Source of the DNA: Firmicutes bacterium UBA3906
Lineage (GTDB): Bacteria; Bacillota; Clostridia; Caldicoprobacterales; DTU083
Direction: 5' to 3'
Assembly (NCBI GenBank): GCA_002391555.1
Contig: DGFG01000106.1
Coordinates: forward strand, 1-14,139
DNA length: 14,139 nt
The notes under the pieces: generated by a model
What the model saw: the letters and a program-made list of their open reading frames with translations, nothing else
Databases searched by the model: none
Told to the model about the DNA's origin: nothing
Made by a program: the position numbers and the translations under genes
In this document: positions 5,694 through 13,497 of the stretch, piece after piece
Numbering within the stretch: the stretch's first letter is position 1
How the letters are laid out: each line of letters starts with the position of its first letter

Positions 5694-8653
5694 CTACTTT
5701 TAAGGTGGTCTATCAATCTGTCTGGCCCAGATAGGCTAAAGCTACCCTGGTCTAACTGCCAGTATTGGACTGAGTCACCGAGCCTAGCCAGCTGATCAAC
5801 TAGGTGGGGATGACAGGTCATTATAAATATTTGTTGTCTTTGGCTCAGATCATAGATTAAGTCCAAGGCCCTTGTTAGGTGGCCTGAATCAAAGTTTACA
5901 AAGGAGTCATCTATTATGATAGGGGCAGGTTTTAGGCTCTTTATCCTACCTAGCCTTACTGCTAAAAAGACCTGGTCTCGTGTGCCACGGCTAAGGATAT
6001 CAACGCTTTCTTGGCTAGTCCCATCTGCAAGGCTAAAGCTATAGTCTAGCTGGGTAAAATCATCAACTGGTGTAATGCCCTTGTATTGGCCAGCTGTCAG
6101 GCTCTCTAAGATTTGTCGGGCTGGCCTTAAAAGCTCATCCCCCATCCTTTCTAAAAAGGAGTCCTTAACCTTTGTACAAATATGGGCTGCTGTCCTAAGG
6201 AGCGCATACCTATAGGCTAGGGGCCATAGGTCAGACCTGGCCTGGTCTATTTTCCTATGGGCTGACTCTAGCTGGGCATTCTCTTCTAGGCTATTTAGCT
6301 TGTCAGTTGCAGACTGGATACTCTCTGTAAGAGAAGTTATTTCTTTCTCTTTACTAGCTAGGCTAGCTTTTTTTTCGCTATATTCCTTGTCTAAGGACTC
6401 AGCTATTATATAATTATCAAAAAGACTGAGTAAATAATCGGTCTCCTCCCCCTCTAGGTCAAGGCCTAGTAGGCTTATAGCAGATACTACCCTAGCTGTA
6501 GACCCAGCCTTTCTTATGTTGGTCTCTAGGTCTTTTACCTCCCTTAAGAGCCCTAAGTAGTCCTTTTTAGCCCTAGCTTTTTCTTTATAATCTATAAATA
6601 GCCTTTCAATAGCAAGTTCATTTGCCTTATCAGGGGCTGTTATTTCAATAGGTATACCCATACGTCTTTTAAGCTTGTCCTCCTGGTCAAAAAGCTCCTC
6701 CTCTTTCCTAACAAAGTCCTTGACCTCCTCTAGGAGACTGACTATCCCCCTTAGCCTTTCACTGACTTTACTGTGGGCCCCTTCTAGCTCCTCTAGGCTA
6801 TCGAGGTCATGCTCTAGACTAACTATAGGGTTATCAGCCATTTGACCCTTGCTAGTGCTGTCAACTGACCTATTGTCTAGATGGGGTTGAGCTTTTTGTC
6901 CATTTTGGACTAGGTCATCTAATAAAGCCTCTATTTCACTTAAGTCTCTCCTAATACTAGTAAAGTCTTTTTTGTAGTTTTCCTCATTAGTCCTGATGGC
7001 CCTTATGCTTGCCTGTAGGTCCACAAGTGAAGAATAAAATCTTTGGGTCAAAAGATAATCATAGTCTAGGCTACATGCTAGGGCTGTGTTAATCTCTCTT
7101 AACCTGGCCTCTATAGCCTCTTTATCGCTTTTTACCCTTTCAATTTTCGTCTCAAGCCTTTCTAGCTTTCCCTCTATTATAGGTAGGTCTAATCTAATAG
7201 CTTCAAGCCTTTGCCTGGCTTCCTTTTGCTTTATAAAAGCTAATACGGGATAAAGGGCAGAACCTATAATAGCAAACAATCCTAGTAAAATACCTAAAAC
7301 AGGGTTTTGGCTAGCTAGTACAAAGCCTATAATGATAGCTACTATAGACAAGGAGAGAAAAGTTCTTATAGCCTTGGCTAGTGATGTCACCTGCCTGGTC
7401 TGCTCTTCCTTTTTTAGCCTCTCTTGCTCATCTAAATAGCTGTCCCTGCGACCTAGCAGGTCTTTTTCCTGGTCTAATAGACTTTTTAGTCTATTAGCAT
7501 TATTTAATAGCTCAGCTTCTGTAGTTATTGAATTTAGCTCTAAAAGTTCAATCCTATCCTGCTCTTCTTTAGTATTTGCTAAGCCTAGGCCTCTTAGCTT
7601 GTCGGTCAGCGACTGTCTACTAGTCCTTAGGCTTGCCCTGAGCTTTTCTAGATTTTCTAGTCTTACTTTGATGGCAGGCAGCAGTGAACTAGCCTCCCTA
7701 ATACTAGCTTCTCTGTCTCTTATCCGGCCAATGGCTGCAGGGATATCAGCCTCTTTATGGAAATTTCCCTTTATACTATAGTAGGCCTGGTCTCTTTCTT
7801 CTTTTAGCTTGCTATAGGCCCTATAGTTATCCTCCACTAGTTCAAGCATTTCATGGGGAAAGTCCTCAGCTATCTGCCTACCGGGATGAGATTCAAGTAG
7901 GCCTTCCTTTTCCTTTAGTAAGGCAATATCATCATAGGAATTTTTAAGGGCCTCTAGGATATCAAGCTCTGCCTCAAGGATCTCTTTATCCCTAAGACTC
8001 TTTTCCTTTTGCTCTAGTAATTCTTCCCTTTCATTGCTGGTCCTGTTATAATCATCAAGCTGCAATAGGGCCTGGGTCCTTTCCTCTATCCCCTCCTTGA
8101 TCCTTTGGGTATGGGGCTTAAAGTCCTTTACTCCCGGGTCCCCTTTTTTGCCTCCTATTGCCTCAGCTTCTCTTGAAAGGTCCTTTTCAAGCTCTATTAT
8201 ATGGGCTATATCCTGGTAGCCCCCACCTAGAATCAGAGACTGGAGCTGGGCCAGTTCTTTGTTGTTTAGGTCCTCTGGCCTTTTCATAAGCTCATCTAGG
8301 CTAATGGTATAAAGGTGCTTGTAGCTTAACTCACTTGGGAATAGGTCCTCTATAGTGTAGCTCTTGCCTGGAGGGGGGGTGAGAATTGGTGAAGACTTGC
8401 CCTCTATCCGAATCCTTGTCCTGTCCTGGTCTCCCTCTGCTATTAGGTCAGCCTCCACCTGGTATTTTATGTTGGCCGGTGGCAGGCCCTTGTGCTTTGT
8501 AAAGCCAGAACCTAGGCTCCGAAGCAGGCTCATAAGGGTGGATTTACCAGCCCGATTCTTGCCACCAACAAGGACTATACCCGGACCTAAGTCCTCCAAG
8601 GTCTGGTTTCTAAATATACCAAAGTCTCCTATAAAAAGCCGCTTTATCCTCAT
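5690..8653 (-). CDS. yhaN: YhaN, SbcC/Rad50-like ATPase with membrane hairpin
   Basis: 987 residues, close to B. subtilis YhaN (about 960). It is a predicted ABC-type ATPase partner of the YhaO nuclease, acting on DNA ends or structured DNA by analogy with Rad50-Mre11 and SbcCD. Walker A GGKNRAGKST is at about 30-39. The ABC signature LSRGTRDQVFLAVRLG is near 886-901, and Walker B PIIIDDSFVNFD near 908-919, followed by the TCHPH switch. Between these halves lie long coiled coils. Unlike SbcC there is no zinc-hook CxxC at the apex; instead two adjacent hydrophobic helices (about residues 425-472) could enter the membrane. A pair of membrane segments is typical of YhaN and suggests anchoring at the membrane. 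The ATG follows directly on the yhaO TAA (no bases between), with AGGTGA seven bases upstream inside yhaO, so the two are translationally coupled. CTAG sites are exceptionally dense here. Confidence 0.92.
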   Translation of the reverse strand: MRIKRLFIGDFGIFRNQTLEDLGPGIVLVGGKNRAGKSTLMSLLRSLGSGFTKHKGLPPANIKYQVEADLIAEGDQDRTRIRIEGKSSPILTPPPGKSYTIEDLFPSELSYKHLYTISLDELMKRPEDLNNKELAQLQSLILGGGYQDIAHIIELEKDLSREAEAIGGKKGDPGVKDFKPHTQRIKEGIEERTQALLQLDDYNRTSNEREELLEQKEKSLRDKEILEAELDILEALKNSYDDIALLKEKEGLLESHPGRQIAEDFPHEMLELVEDNYRAYSKLKEERDQAYYSIKGNFHKEADIPAAIGRIRDREASIREASSLLPAIKVRLENLEKLRASLRTSRQSLTDKLRGLGLANTKEEQDRIELLELNSITTEAELLNNANRLKSLLDQEKDLLGRRDSYLDEQERLKKEEQTRQVTSLAKAIRTFLSLSIVAIIIGFVLASQNPVLGILLGLFAIIGSALYPVLAFIKQKEARQRLEAIRLDLPIIEGKLERLETKIERVKSDKEAIEARLREINTALACSLDYDYLLTQRFYSSLVDLQASIRAIRTNEENYKKDFTSIRRDLSEIEALLDDLVQNGQKAQPHLDNRSVDSTSKGQMADNPIVSLEHDLDSLEELEGAHSKVSERLRGIVSLLEEVKDFVRKEEELFDQEDKLKRRMGIPIEITAPDKANELAIERLFIDYKEKARAKKDYLGLLREVKDLETNIRKAGSTARVVSAISLLGLDLEGEETDYLLSLFDNYIIAESLDKEYSEKKASLASKEKEITSLTESIQSATDKLNSLEENAQLESAHRKIDQARSDLWPLAYRYALLRTAAHICTKVKDSFLERMGDELLRPARQILESLTAGQYKGITPVDDFTQLDYSFSLADGTSQESVDILSRGTRDQVFLAVRLGRIKSLKPAPIIIDDSFVNFDSGHLTRALDLIYDLSQRQQIFIMTCHPHLVDQLARLGDSVQYWQLDQGSFSLSGPDRLIDHLKSS

Positions 8654-10009
8654 TTACTGGTCACCTGCCCTGTCCACTAGCTTTTCTAAAACTAGCTGTT
8701 TAGCACTATCTGTCATTTGCTTTAGGGTCTTGTCATCTAGGTGAAACTTTAGATAATCCCTGTCCTCTGGATCCTCCTGCCTTGTCCATAGCCTACCTAA
8801 TAGGTCTAAAAGTTCATTTTGCTGGCTCTGATCCTCATATAGGCCACTTATTGCTTGGTCCATCATATCAATTATATGTTGGTAGTCAGCCTCTAGCTCT
8901 CTTGTTATTGGCATGCCAGTCCTTAACTGGATAGAGTCTGTCCAAATCAAGGGTGAAAAGCCAGCAAGTTGCCTTCTTAGGCCCTCTGCTAGTTCTGATT
9001 CTCCCTCTTGTCCTAAGTCCTTTAAAAGCTTGTGGAGCTGACCCCTGCCCTTTATTAGCCACCTGATAATATAGGCCTCTACGGGCTGCTGGGCTAAGTT
9101 ATTGTCAGCTATCTCCTCAAGGTCTGCTGGCCATTTGCCTGTTTGTGACTCAGCCAGGCTCTGGCCTATAGCTATAATATGGTCCTCAAGGTCGTTTAGG
9201 GTCTTGGCTTCCTTTAGTTCTCTAGATGAGATGTCAATTTCTACTGTCTTGTAAATCACAGATGAAACTGCAAGATAGGCCATCTTTACTATACGGGTCC
9301 CCCTTACCTCCACTAGATAGGCCCCTCCCTGATCCTGCTCACCAAAATCCCTGGCCTGGGGTATGCCAGGATAGGCAATCACAGGGTCTTGGTCCCTTAT
9401 TAATTGTGGCCTGTGTATATGGCCCAGGGCCCAGTAATGGATGGCCTCATTTTTAGCTAGGTCTGTGGCCCTTGCTGGAATATACTTTTTGTCACCAGAC
9501 TCTAGCTGTGTGTGGAGTAGGCCTATATTAAATATCCCGTCCTTATCTAGTTCAAAGCCCTCGTAGACCCTCCTTGACTCCCATTTACTCTTGTAGGATT
9601 GGCCTATAATCCTAGCTAGGACCTGGCCCTCCCTCTCAACTAGGTATTGGTCTGCTTGGTCTGCAGAAAATATCTTAACATTGTCGGGTAGGTCAAAGTA
9701 GTCCCATTGCTGGTTTAGGGGATCATGGTTACCTGCTAAAACATAAAGGTCAATCCCCTTATCCTTTAATTCATTACACATTCTTATAAAGAATTTGTTG
9801 GCATATATATTTTTAGAGTCGCTATCATATAGGTCACCTGCAATTAGGAGAAAGTCTATATCCTGATCAATACCTATTTTGCATAGTCTTTCAAAGGCAT
9901 CATAGACTGCCCTCTCCTGAAGGCTTGACATTTGTTTATTTGGTCTATCGATATTAAGTAGACTACCTAGGTGGATGTCTGCGGCGTGGATAAAACGAAA
10001 GTGGCTCAT
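8654..10009 (-). CDS. yhaO: YhaO, SbcD/Mre11-like calcineurin-fold nuclease
   Basis: 451 residues. It is a two-metal phosphoesterase of the Mre11/SbcD type, predicted to cut DNA ends together with YhaN. The N-terminal domain has all family motifs in order: D11 and H13 (HAADIHLGS), GD-x-x-D at 58-62 (AGDLYDSD), GNHD at 93-96, H166 (GLLHTQ) and GHIH at 196-199. The region from about 240 to 451 is the capping and helical part that contacts the ATPase; it ends in a Lys/Leu-rich stretch. The ATG at 10009 has GAGGGGGT eight bases upstream. It is the first gene of a two-gene operon with yhaN, driven by an extended -10 promoter at 10088-10080. The pair matches the B. subtilis yhaO-yhaN order, with yhaM displaced by the GH5 gene. 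Confidence 0.93.
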   Translation of the reverse strand: MSHFRFIHAADIHLGSLLNIDRPNKQMSSLQERAVYDAFERLCKIGIDQDIDFLLIAGDLYDSDSKNIYANKFFIRMCNELKDKGIDLYVLAGNHDPLNQQWDYFDLPDNVKIFSADQADQYLVEREGQVLARIIGQSYKSKWESRRVYEGFELDKDGIFNIGLLHTQLESGDKKYIPARATDLAKNEAIHYWALGHIHRPQLIRDQDPVIAYPGIPQARDFGEQDQGGAYLVEVRGTRIVKMAYLAVSSVIYKTVEIDISSRELKEAKTLNDLEDHIIAIGQSLAESQTGKWPADLEEIADNNLAQQPVEAYIIRWLIKGRGQLHKLLKDLGQEGESELAEGLRRQLAGFSPLIWTDSIQLRTGMPITRELEADYQHIIDMMDQAISGLYEDQSQQNELLDLLGRLWTRQEDPEDRDYLKFHLDDKTLKQMTDSAKQLVLEKLVDRAGDQ

Positions 10010-10079
10010 AATCTTACCCCCTCTGCCCTTTTGCTCTTAATTTTTATATCTACTTGCTTGTCCTTCTTTCCCTTTTTTC

Positions 10080-10088
10080 ATTATATCA
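10080..10088 (-). promoter_or_regulatory. Extended -10 promoter of the yhaO-yhaN operon
   Basis: On the minus strand TGA-TATAAT (10088-10080) is a consensus -10 with the extended TG. No clear -35 box is present at the usual distance (TGAAGC). Transcription would start near 10073, leaving a leader of about 65 bases before the yhaO ATG. It lies just downstream of the DUF378 terminator, so yhaON is an independent transcription unit. Confidence 0.6.
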
Positions 10089-10109
10089 TAGCTATGGACA
10101 GGCTTCATC

Positions 10110-10142
10110 TATAAGGAAAAAACTCCGGTTGCTGCCGGAGTT
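10110..10142 (-). terminator. Rho-independent terminator of the DUF378 gene
   Basis: On the minus strand AACTCCGG (10142-10135) pairs perfectly with CCGGAGTT (10128-10121) around the loop CAGCAA and is followed by TTTTCCTTAT. It lies 20 bases after the DUF378 stop codon and separates that gene from the yhaON promoter. Confidence 0.88.
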
Positions 10143-10162
10143 CTTTTAAGTATCCTTTTTCC

Positions 10163-10363
10163 TTATGTAGTTCTTTTTTCGCGTTCTCTAAATAATAGCG
10201 TTATACACCAGATACCAGCCAAGCCAACAAGACCATATACTATTCTGCTTAAGAAGGCTTCCTGTCCGCCAAATAATGATGCCACTAAATCAAACTGGAA
10301 CAGGGCTATAAGCAGCCAGTTCAAGGCTCCGATAATAACAAGAACCAAGGAAAGTCTATCCAT
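10163..10363 (-). CDS. DUF378 family two-helix membrane protein
   Basis: 66 residues, a normal length for DUF378 (YuzA-like). Two hydrophobic helices (about residues 5-27 and 39-57) are separated by a short loop (FGGQEAFLSR). The first holds the family signature IIGALNWLLI, followed by LVASLFGG, and the second holds VYGLVGLAGIW. The basic tail REREKRTT suggests a cytoplasmic C terminus. No biochemical function is established for the family. The ATG at 10363 has AAAGGAG eight bases upstream. It lies 112 bp after the cotH stop with no clear terminator between, so it may be transcribed partly by read-through from radC-cotH. A strong terminator follows it. Confidence 0.9.
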   Translation of the reverse strand: MDRLSLVLVIIGALNWLLIALFQFDLVASLFGGQEAFLSRIVYGLVGLAGIWCITLLFREREKRTT

Positions 10364-10475
10364 TGCTTCAACTCCTTTTTTAAAAAAAGTAAGCTACAAT
10401 GGTATTATTTACGAATATCCGGAAATTAAACGCCTTTTTATTTTATGACTTTGTCCCCTGCTTTTTTATGGGTTC

Positions 10476-12605
10476 TTATAGCCTATGCTGTCTTTTGGCC
10501 AGGGCTAAAAGGACAAGGCCAAAGAGGATAAGCAAGGCAAGGGGGACTATAAAGACAAGACCCTTTCCTGAGAATAAGCCAGCCCCTTTGCTAGACGAGC
10601 CTCCAGTACCATCAAAGCTAGCAGTCAGGCTTATAGCCTGGTCAAGGCTAAGGGTTATCCTAGCCTGGTCCCTTAGGTCCTCACTGATATCCCCCTCCCA
10701 GCCTATAAAGCTATTGCCCTCATAGGGAACAGCAGTAAGGGTAATTGGAACCTGGTTAAAGTACATGCCAGTCCAAGGATAGGGTCTATCACCTATTCCC
10801 ACCTCTCCCCTCTTTATGGAGATAGAGTTTACCTTGATATAGCCCTTGTCATCATCACAGTCTAGGGTTAGCTTTGAAGTACCACCTAGGTCAAGTACCC
10901 TATTTAGCTGGCTATACATTGACCCTGGCCTTTTCTCTGCAAAATGCTTTAATACATATACCCTGTCCTCCCAGTCATTTACTGAGCCCATTGTATTCCA
11001 CCTATAGATGTGTTCCTTCATTTCTGCTTTGTAGAGCTTTTCAAACTCATTTATCTTGCTCAAGACCCTAGGGGTTGAAAATGAGCTGTTTAGGTGATCT
11101 GCAAACCTGTTTACAAAGCTCTGCTTAAAGTCTTCATTTTTCATAAGGGTCCTTAGCAAAAAGGTTGACCAGTCAGGATTTGGCCAATCAGGGCCATTTT
11201 CTTGCATTGCAAAGGACAGGGTCTGATGCTTGTAGCCATCTAGGTGCTTGTAAAGGCCAAAGCCAAAATCCACATCAAAAAGGATCCACCGCCAGCGACC
11301 ATCCAGCTGACCTGCCTCCTCTATATATTCATCTGTCCTGACCCTCCAAAACTTTATATTATTACCAGGCCAGTCATCGTTGGCAAAATAGATCTGACTG
11401 ATTTGATAATCGATATAGTTGTCTACATCCATTTGAGTTTTTATATAGTCATAGTTTTCCTTAAGTGAAATATCCTTTTCATAAAGAAAGTCTATCATAT
11501 TCTTGTAATGTAACTCATCACCATCTGCGCCCTCTGCCAGCCAACCATCCCCCTCTAGGATGACAACCCTATTGGTATCAATATCATATTTGTTGGCTAT
11601 ATAATGGTCATCTATTCGTTCTCTAATATTGTGTATGCCCCAGTACTCCCCATTAATAAATACAATTGCAGGCCTACTAGACTGCCTATCTAGGCCTGTA
11701 TGGGCTACAAGGTCTTGCATAAAGGCATCCCTAAAGAAGGAATCCCAAAAGTCGTTTCCGCCATTTCTAAGTAGCAGCCTCTTGTATTTTTCAAGTGGGC
11801 TGCCATCGGCTTTAGTTGCATTGGGGAAAATCCTATAATCTATAGTATTTTGCTTATCATACTCAGCCCTTGCATATATGCGAAGGCTCTTTTGCAGGGT
11901 AGCACGGGTAGCGCCACCATGGATTCTTATACCAGCGTCTAATTTAAAGGCCAGACTGCCATCGGTTTCAAAAAACTCTATATGAACAGGCCTTTCCCAT
12001 TCGATACCCTTTTGTGTATAGTTGGCCTCCCTCTCATAATCCGGTATAGCATAGTTTATCCTCTCATCATATATCTTGCCTGGTACATAAATGCCACGCT
12101 CATAATCAAAAAGGTCATCCGGGTCACAAACTAGAGAAACTACAGGAAAGCTGTACCTATCACTTTGTTTTTTGTCCACGAAATAGGTATGGGTAACAAG
12201 ATCGCTTGGCTCATAGCCATCTTTATATACCCTGGCCCTTATGACATTTCCCTTAAAGACATTGGTCCTAGGCTTATTATCATTATTTATTGCTGTTTTT
12301 ATCTCAGATATGGTGTTGGCCTGCTCTGTCCTGTTTTTGATGGAGATAGGACCTGTATATAACAAGGAGTTCTCATCAGGTATAGACCCATCCAAGGTGT
12401 AGTATATCTTGGCATCAGGCTCTTTTGTAGACAGGCTTAGGTTAAATTTATTTTTATACCAGCCACTTTCGTGAGAAAAGACCGGTGCATAGGCCTTTGG
12501 AGCCTCAGCCTTGGGCCTTAGCATATTAATACTTGCCCCAAGACAGGTAATCAGTAGAGTAAGTAAAACAATTGTGCAAATCCTTTTAAGTCCTGTTTCC
12601 TTCAT
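10476..12605 (-). CDS. Membrane-anchored CotH kinase family protein with chitobiase-C-like domain
   Basis: 709 residues from the chosen ATG at 12605. AGGAGG lies five bases upstream of it, while the ORF could be extended by 12 residues to 12641 only into radC. A hydrophobic N-terminal helix (about 9-28, LLTLLITCLG) acts as signal or anchor. Residues about 38-145 resemble the chitobiase/beta-hexosaminidase C-terminal domain (PVFSHESGWY, IYYTLDGSIPD, YTGPI, VIRARVYKDG). Residues about 155-550 are the CotH kinase domain, an atypical protein-kinase fold: IHGGATR...KSLRIYAR, LRNGGNDF, INGEYWGIHNIRERID, then the catalytic-loop-like NDDWPGNNIKFW (about 409-420) and the metal-binding FDVDFGFG (about 443-450). 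A beta-rich InlB-repeat-like segment follows (ITLTAVPYEGNSFIGWEGDI), then a Gly/Ser linker, a C-terminal membrane helix (about 682-702) and a basic tail. Known CotH phosphorylates spore-coat proteins; homologues outside spore formers are surface proteins of unsettled role. It follows radC by 13 bp. Confidence 0.9.
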   Translation of the reverse strand: MKETGLKRICTIVLLTLLITCLGASINMLRPKAEAPKAYAPVFSHESGWYKNKFNLSLSTKEPDAKIYYTLDGSIPDENSLLYTGPISIKNRTEQANTISEIKTAINNDNKPRTNVFKGNVIRARVYKDGYEPSDLVTHTYFVDKKQSDRYSFPVVSLVCDPDDLFDYERGIYVPGKIYDERINYAIPDYEREANYTQKGIEWERPVHIEFFETDGSLAFKLDAGIRIHGGATRATLQKSLRIYARAEYDKQNTIDYRIFPNATKADGSPLEKYKRLLLRNGGNDFWDSFFRDAFMQDLVAHTGLDRQSSRPAIVFINGEYWGIHNIRERIDDHYIANKYDIDTNRVVILEGDGWLAEGADGDELHYKNMIDFLYEKDISLKENYDYIKTQMDVDNYIDYQISQIYFANDDWPGNNIKFWRVRTDEYIEEAGQLDGRWRWILFDVDFGFGLYKHLDGYKHQTLSFAMQENGPDWPNPDWSTFLLRTLMKNEDFKQSFVNRFADHLNSSFSTPRVLSKINEFEKLYKAEMKEHIYRWNTMGSVNDWEDRVYVLKHFAEKRPGSMYSQLNRVLDLGGTSKLTLDCDDDKGYIKVNSISIKRGEVGIGDRPYPWTGMYFNQVPITLTAVPYEGNSFIGWEGDISEDLRDQARITLSLDQAISLTASFDGTGGSSSKGAGLFSGKGLVFIVPLALLILFGLVLLALAKRQHRL

Positions 12606-12618
12606 ATTTACCTCCTGC

Positions 12619-13284
12619 CTATAAAAGGCCATTATCAGCAAAGCTATAGTAGCGTTGTCCTGCCACTATTATATGGTCTACAACCCTTATGGATACTGTA
12701 TCACAGGCTTCGATTATTCTCCTGGTTGCGTCTATGTCAGCCCCCGAAGGATTAAGACTACCCCCAGGGTGGTTATGGGCAAGAATTAGGCCTGTGGCCT
12801 GATGACGTAGGGCAGCCTGTACTATTTCTCTAGGATATATAGGTGCTGTATCAATGGTACCCTCATGTACTAGGGCAGGATAGGTTACCCTATTTTGTGC
12901 ATCTAGGCAAATGGCATAAAAAACCTCATTTAGCCTGCCAGAGAAAAGGCTTATAGCATACTCACCAGCCTTACGCGTACTTGAAAGCTGGGGCCTATCT
13001 CCCCATTTGTCCTTTAGGTACCTACGGCAAAGCTGGGGAAGCAAGGAAAGTAAGACTGCAGTATTTTTCCCTACACCCTTGACCTTTTGTAACTCAAAGG
13101 GGTCTGCCTCTAGTATTGCAGCCAAAGACCCATACCTGTTTATCAGCTCATGGGCTAACTCATTAGTGTCCTTGTAGGGTATTGAGTAAAATAAAAGAAG
13201 CTCCAATACCTGATGCTGGTCAAAGCTGTCGAGCCCCTCATTTAAAAAACGGTTCTTGACCCTATCCCTATGGCCAGTATGCAT
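12619..13284 (-). CDS. radC: RadC / UPF0758 family JAMM protein
   Basis: 221 residues, normal for RadC. An N-terminal helix-hairpin-helix region (KVKGVGKNTAVLL, about 67-79) suggests DNA contact. The C-terminal JAMM/MPN metal site is complete: E120, H170 and H172 (AHNHPGGS), S180 and D183 (NPSGADID). The protein was long called a DNA-repair protein, but that role is not supported in other bacteria; a metal-dependent hydrolase activity is predicted and the true substrate is unknown. The ATG at 13284 has GGAGGT eight bases upstream. A sigma-A-like promoter lies at 13355-13327. It is the first gene of a likely operon with cotH. Its own stop lies within the ribosome-site region of cotH. Confidence 0.93.
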   Translation of the reverse strand: MHTGHRDRVKNRFLNEGLDSFDQHQVLELLLFYSIPYKDTNELAHELINRYGSLAAILEADPFELQKVKGVGKNTAVLLSLLPQLCRRYLKDKWGDRPQLSSTRKAGEYAISLFSGRLNEVFYAICLDAQNRVTYPALVHEGTIDTAPIYPREIVQAALRHQATGLILAHNHPGGSLNPSGADIDATRRIIEACDTVSIRVVDHIIVAGQRYYSFADNGLL

Positions 13285-13326
13285 AGCCGTTCACCTCCAG
13301 CTACCTTAAATCCTTGTAGTCTTAAT

Positions 13327-13355
13327 ATTCTACAAACCAAGTCTTTATCCTGCAA
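13327..13355 (-). promoter_or_regulatory. Promoter of the radC-cotH operon
   Basis: On the minus strand TTGCAG (13355-13350), a 17-base spacer and TAGAAT (13332-13327) form a good sigma-A type promoter. Transcription would begin near 13320, leaving a leader of about 35 bases with the GGAGGT ribosome site before the radC ATG. It lies downstream of the terminator at 13411-13450, so radC-cotH is a separate unit. Confidence 0.65.
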
Positions 13356-13410
13356 AAATAGGCAAACTTGTATGGGCAAAGAAATTGGGCAAGACCTGCT
13401 AGGGTAAATA

Positions 13411-13450
13411 GAAAAAGAAAAAAGTAGAGCAAAAATCTTGTTCACTCTAC
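13411..13450 (-). terminator. Rho-independent terminator of the right-edge gene
   Basis: On the minus strand GTAGAG (13450-13445) pairs with CTCTAC (13429-13424) around a 15-base loop that may pair further (CAA/TTG). It is followed by TTTTTTCTTTTTC (13423-13411), a strong U-tract. It lies about 50 bases after the stop codon of the coiled-coil gene. Confidence 0.75.
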
Positions 13451-13455
13451 CTTGT

Positions 13456-13475
13456 ATAGGTCTATATAGACCTAT
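13456..13475. repeat. Perfect 20-bp palindrome
   Basis: ATAGGTCTATATAGACCTAT reads the same on both strands. It lies between the stop of the right-edge gene (13498) and its terminator (13445-13450 arm). In RNA it would give a hairpin with a very tight loop. It could be an mRNA 3'-end structure or a protein-binding site; nothing identifies which. Confidence 0.5.
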
Positions 13476-13497
13476 GGCTTAAACTAATTTATATGCC

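Noticed and set aside
8364..8744. Plus-strand ORF of 126 codons opposite yhaN/yhaO
   Set aside because: It is the antisense shadow of the Walker A region of yhaN and the end of yhaO, both clearly real genes. The other plus-strand ORFs opposite helD, yhaO and cotH were rejected for the same reason.
10364..10475. Promoter for the DUF378 gene (TTTAAT-17-TAATAC)
   Set aside because: Both hexamers match the consensus at only about half their positions; read-through from cotH is equally possible.
12510..12560. Lipoprotein signal in the CotH protein (LITC)
   Set aside because: The residue before the cysteine is Thr rather than Gly/Ala/Ser and the protein has a C-terminal membrane helix, so a plain signal/anchor helix is more likely.
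12606..12641. 12-residue extension of the CotH protein into radC
   Set aside because: The ATG at 12605 has AGGAGG five bases upstream; the longer start overlaps radC and lacks such a site.
13242..13445. Minus-strand ORF of 67 codons overlapping the radC start
   Set aside because: It begins within a terminator, covers the radC promoter and ribosome site and overlaps radC out of frame; no sign of a real protein.
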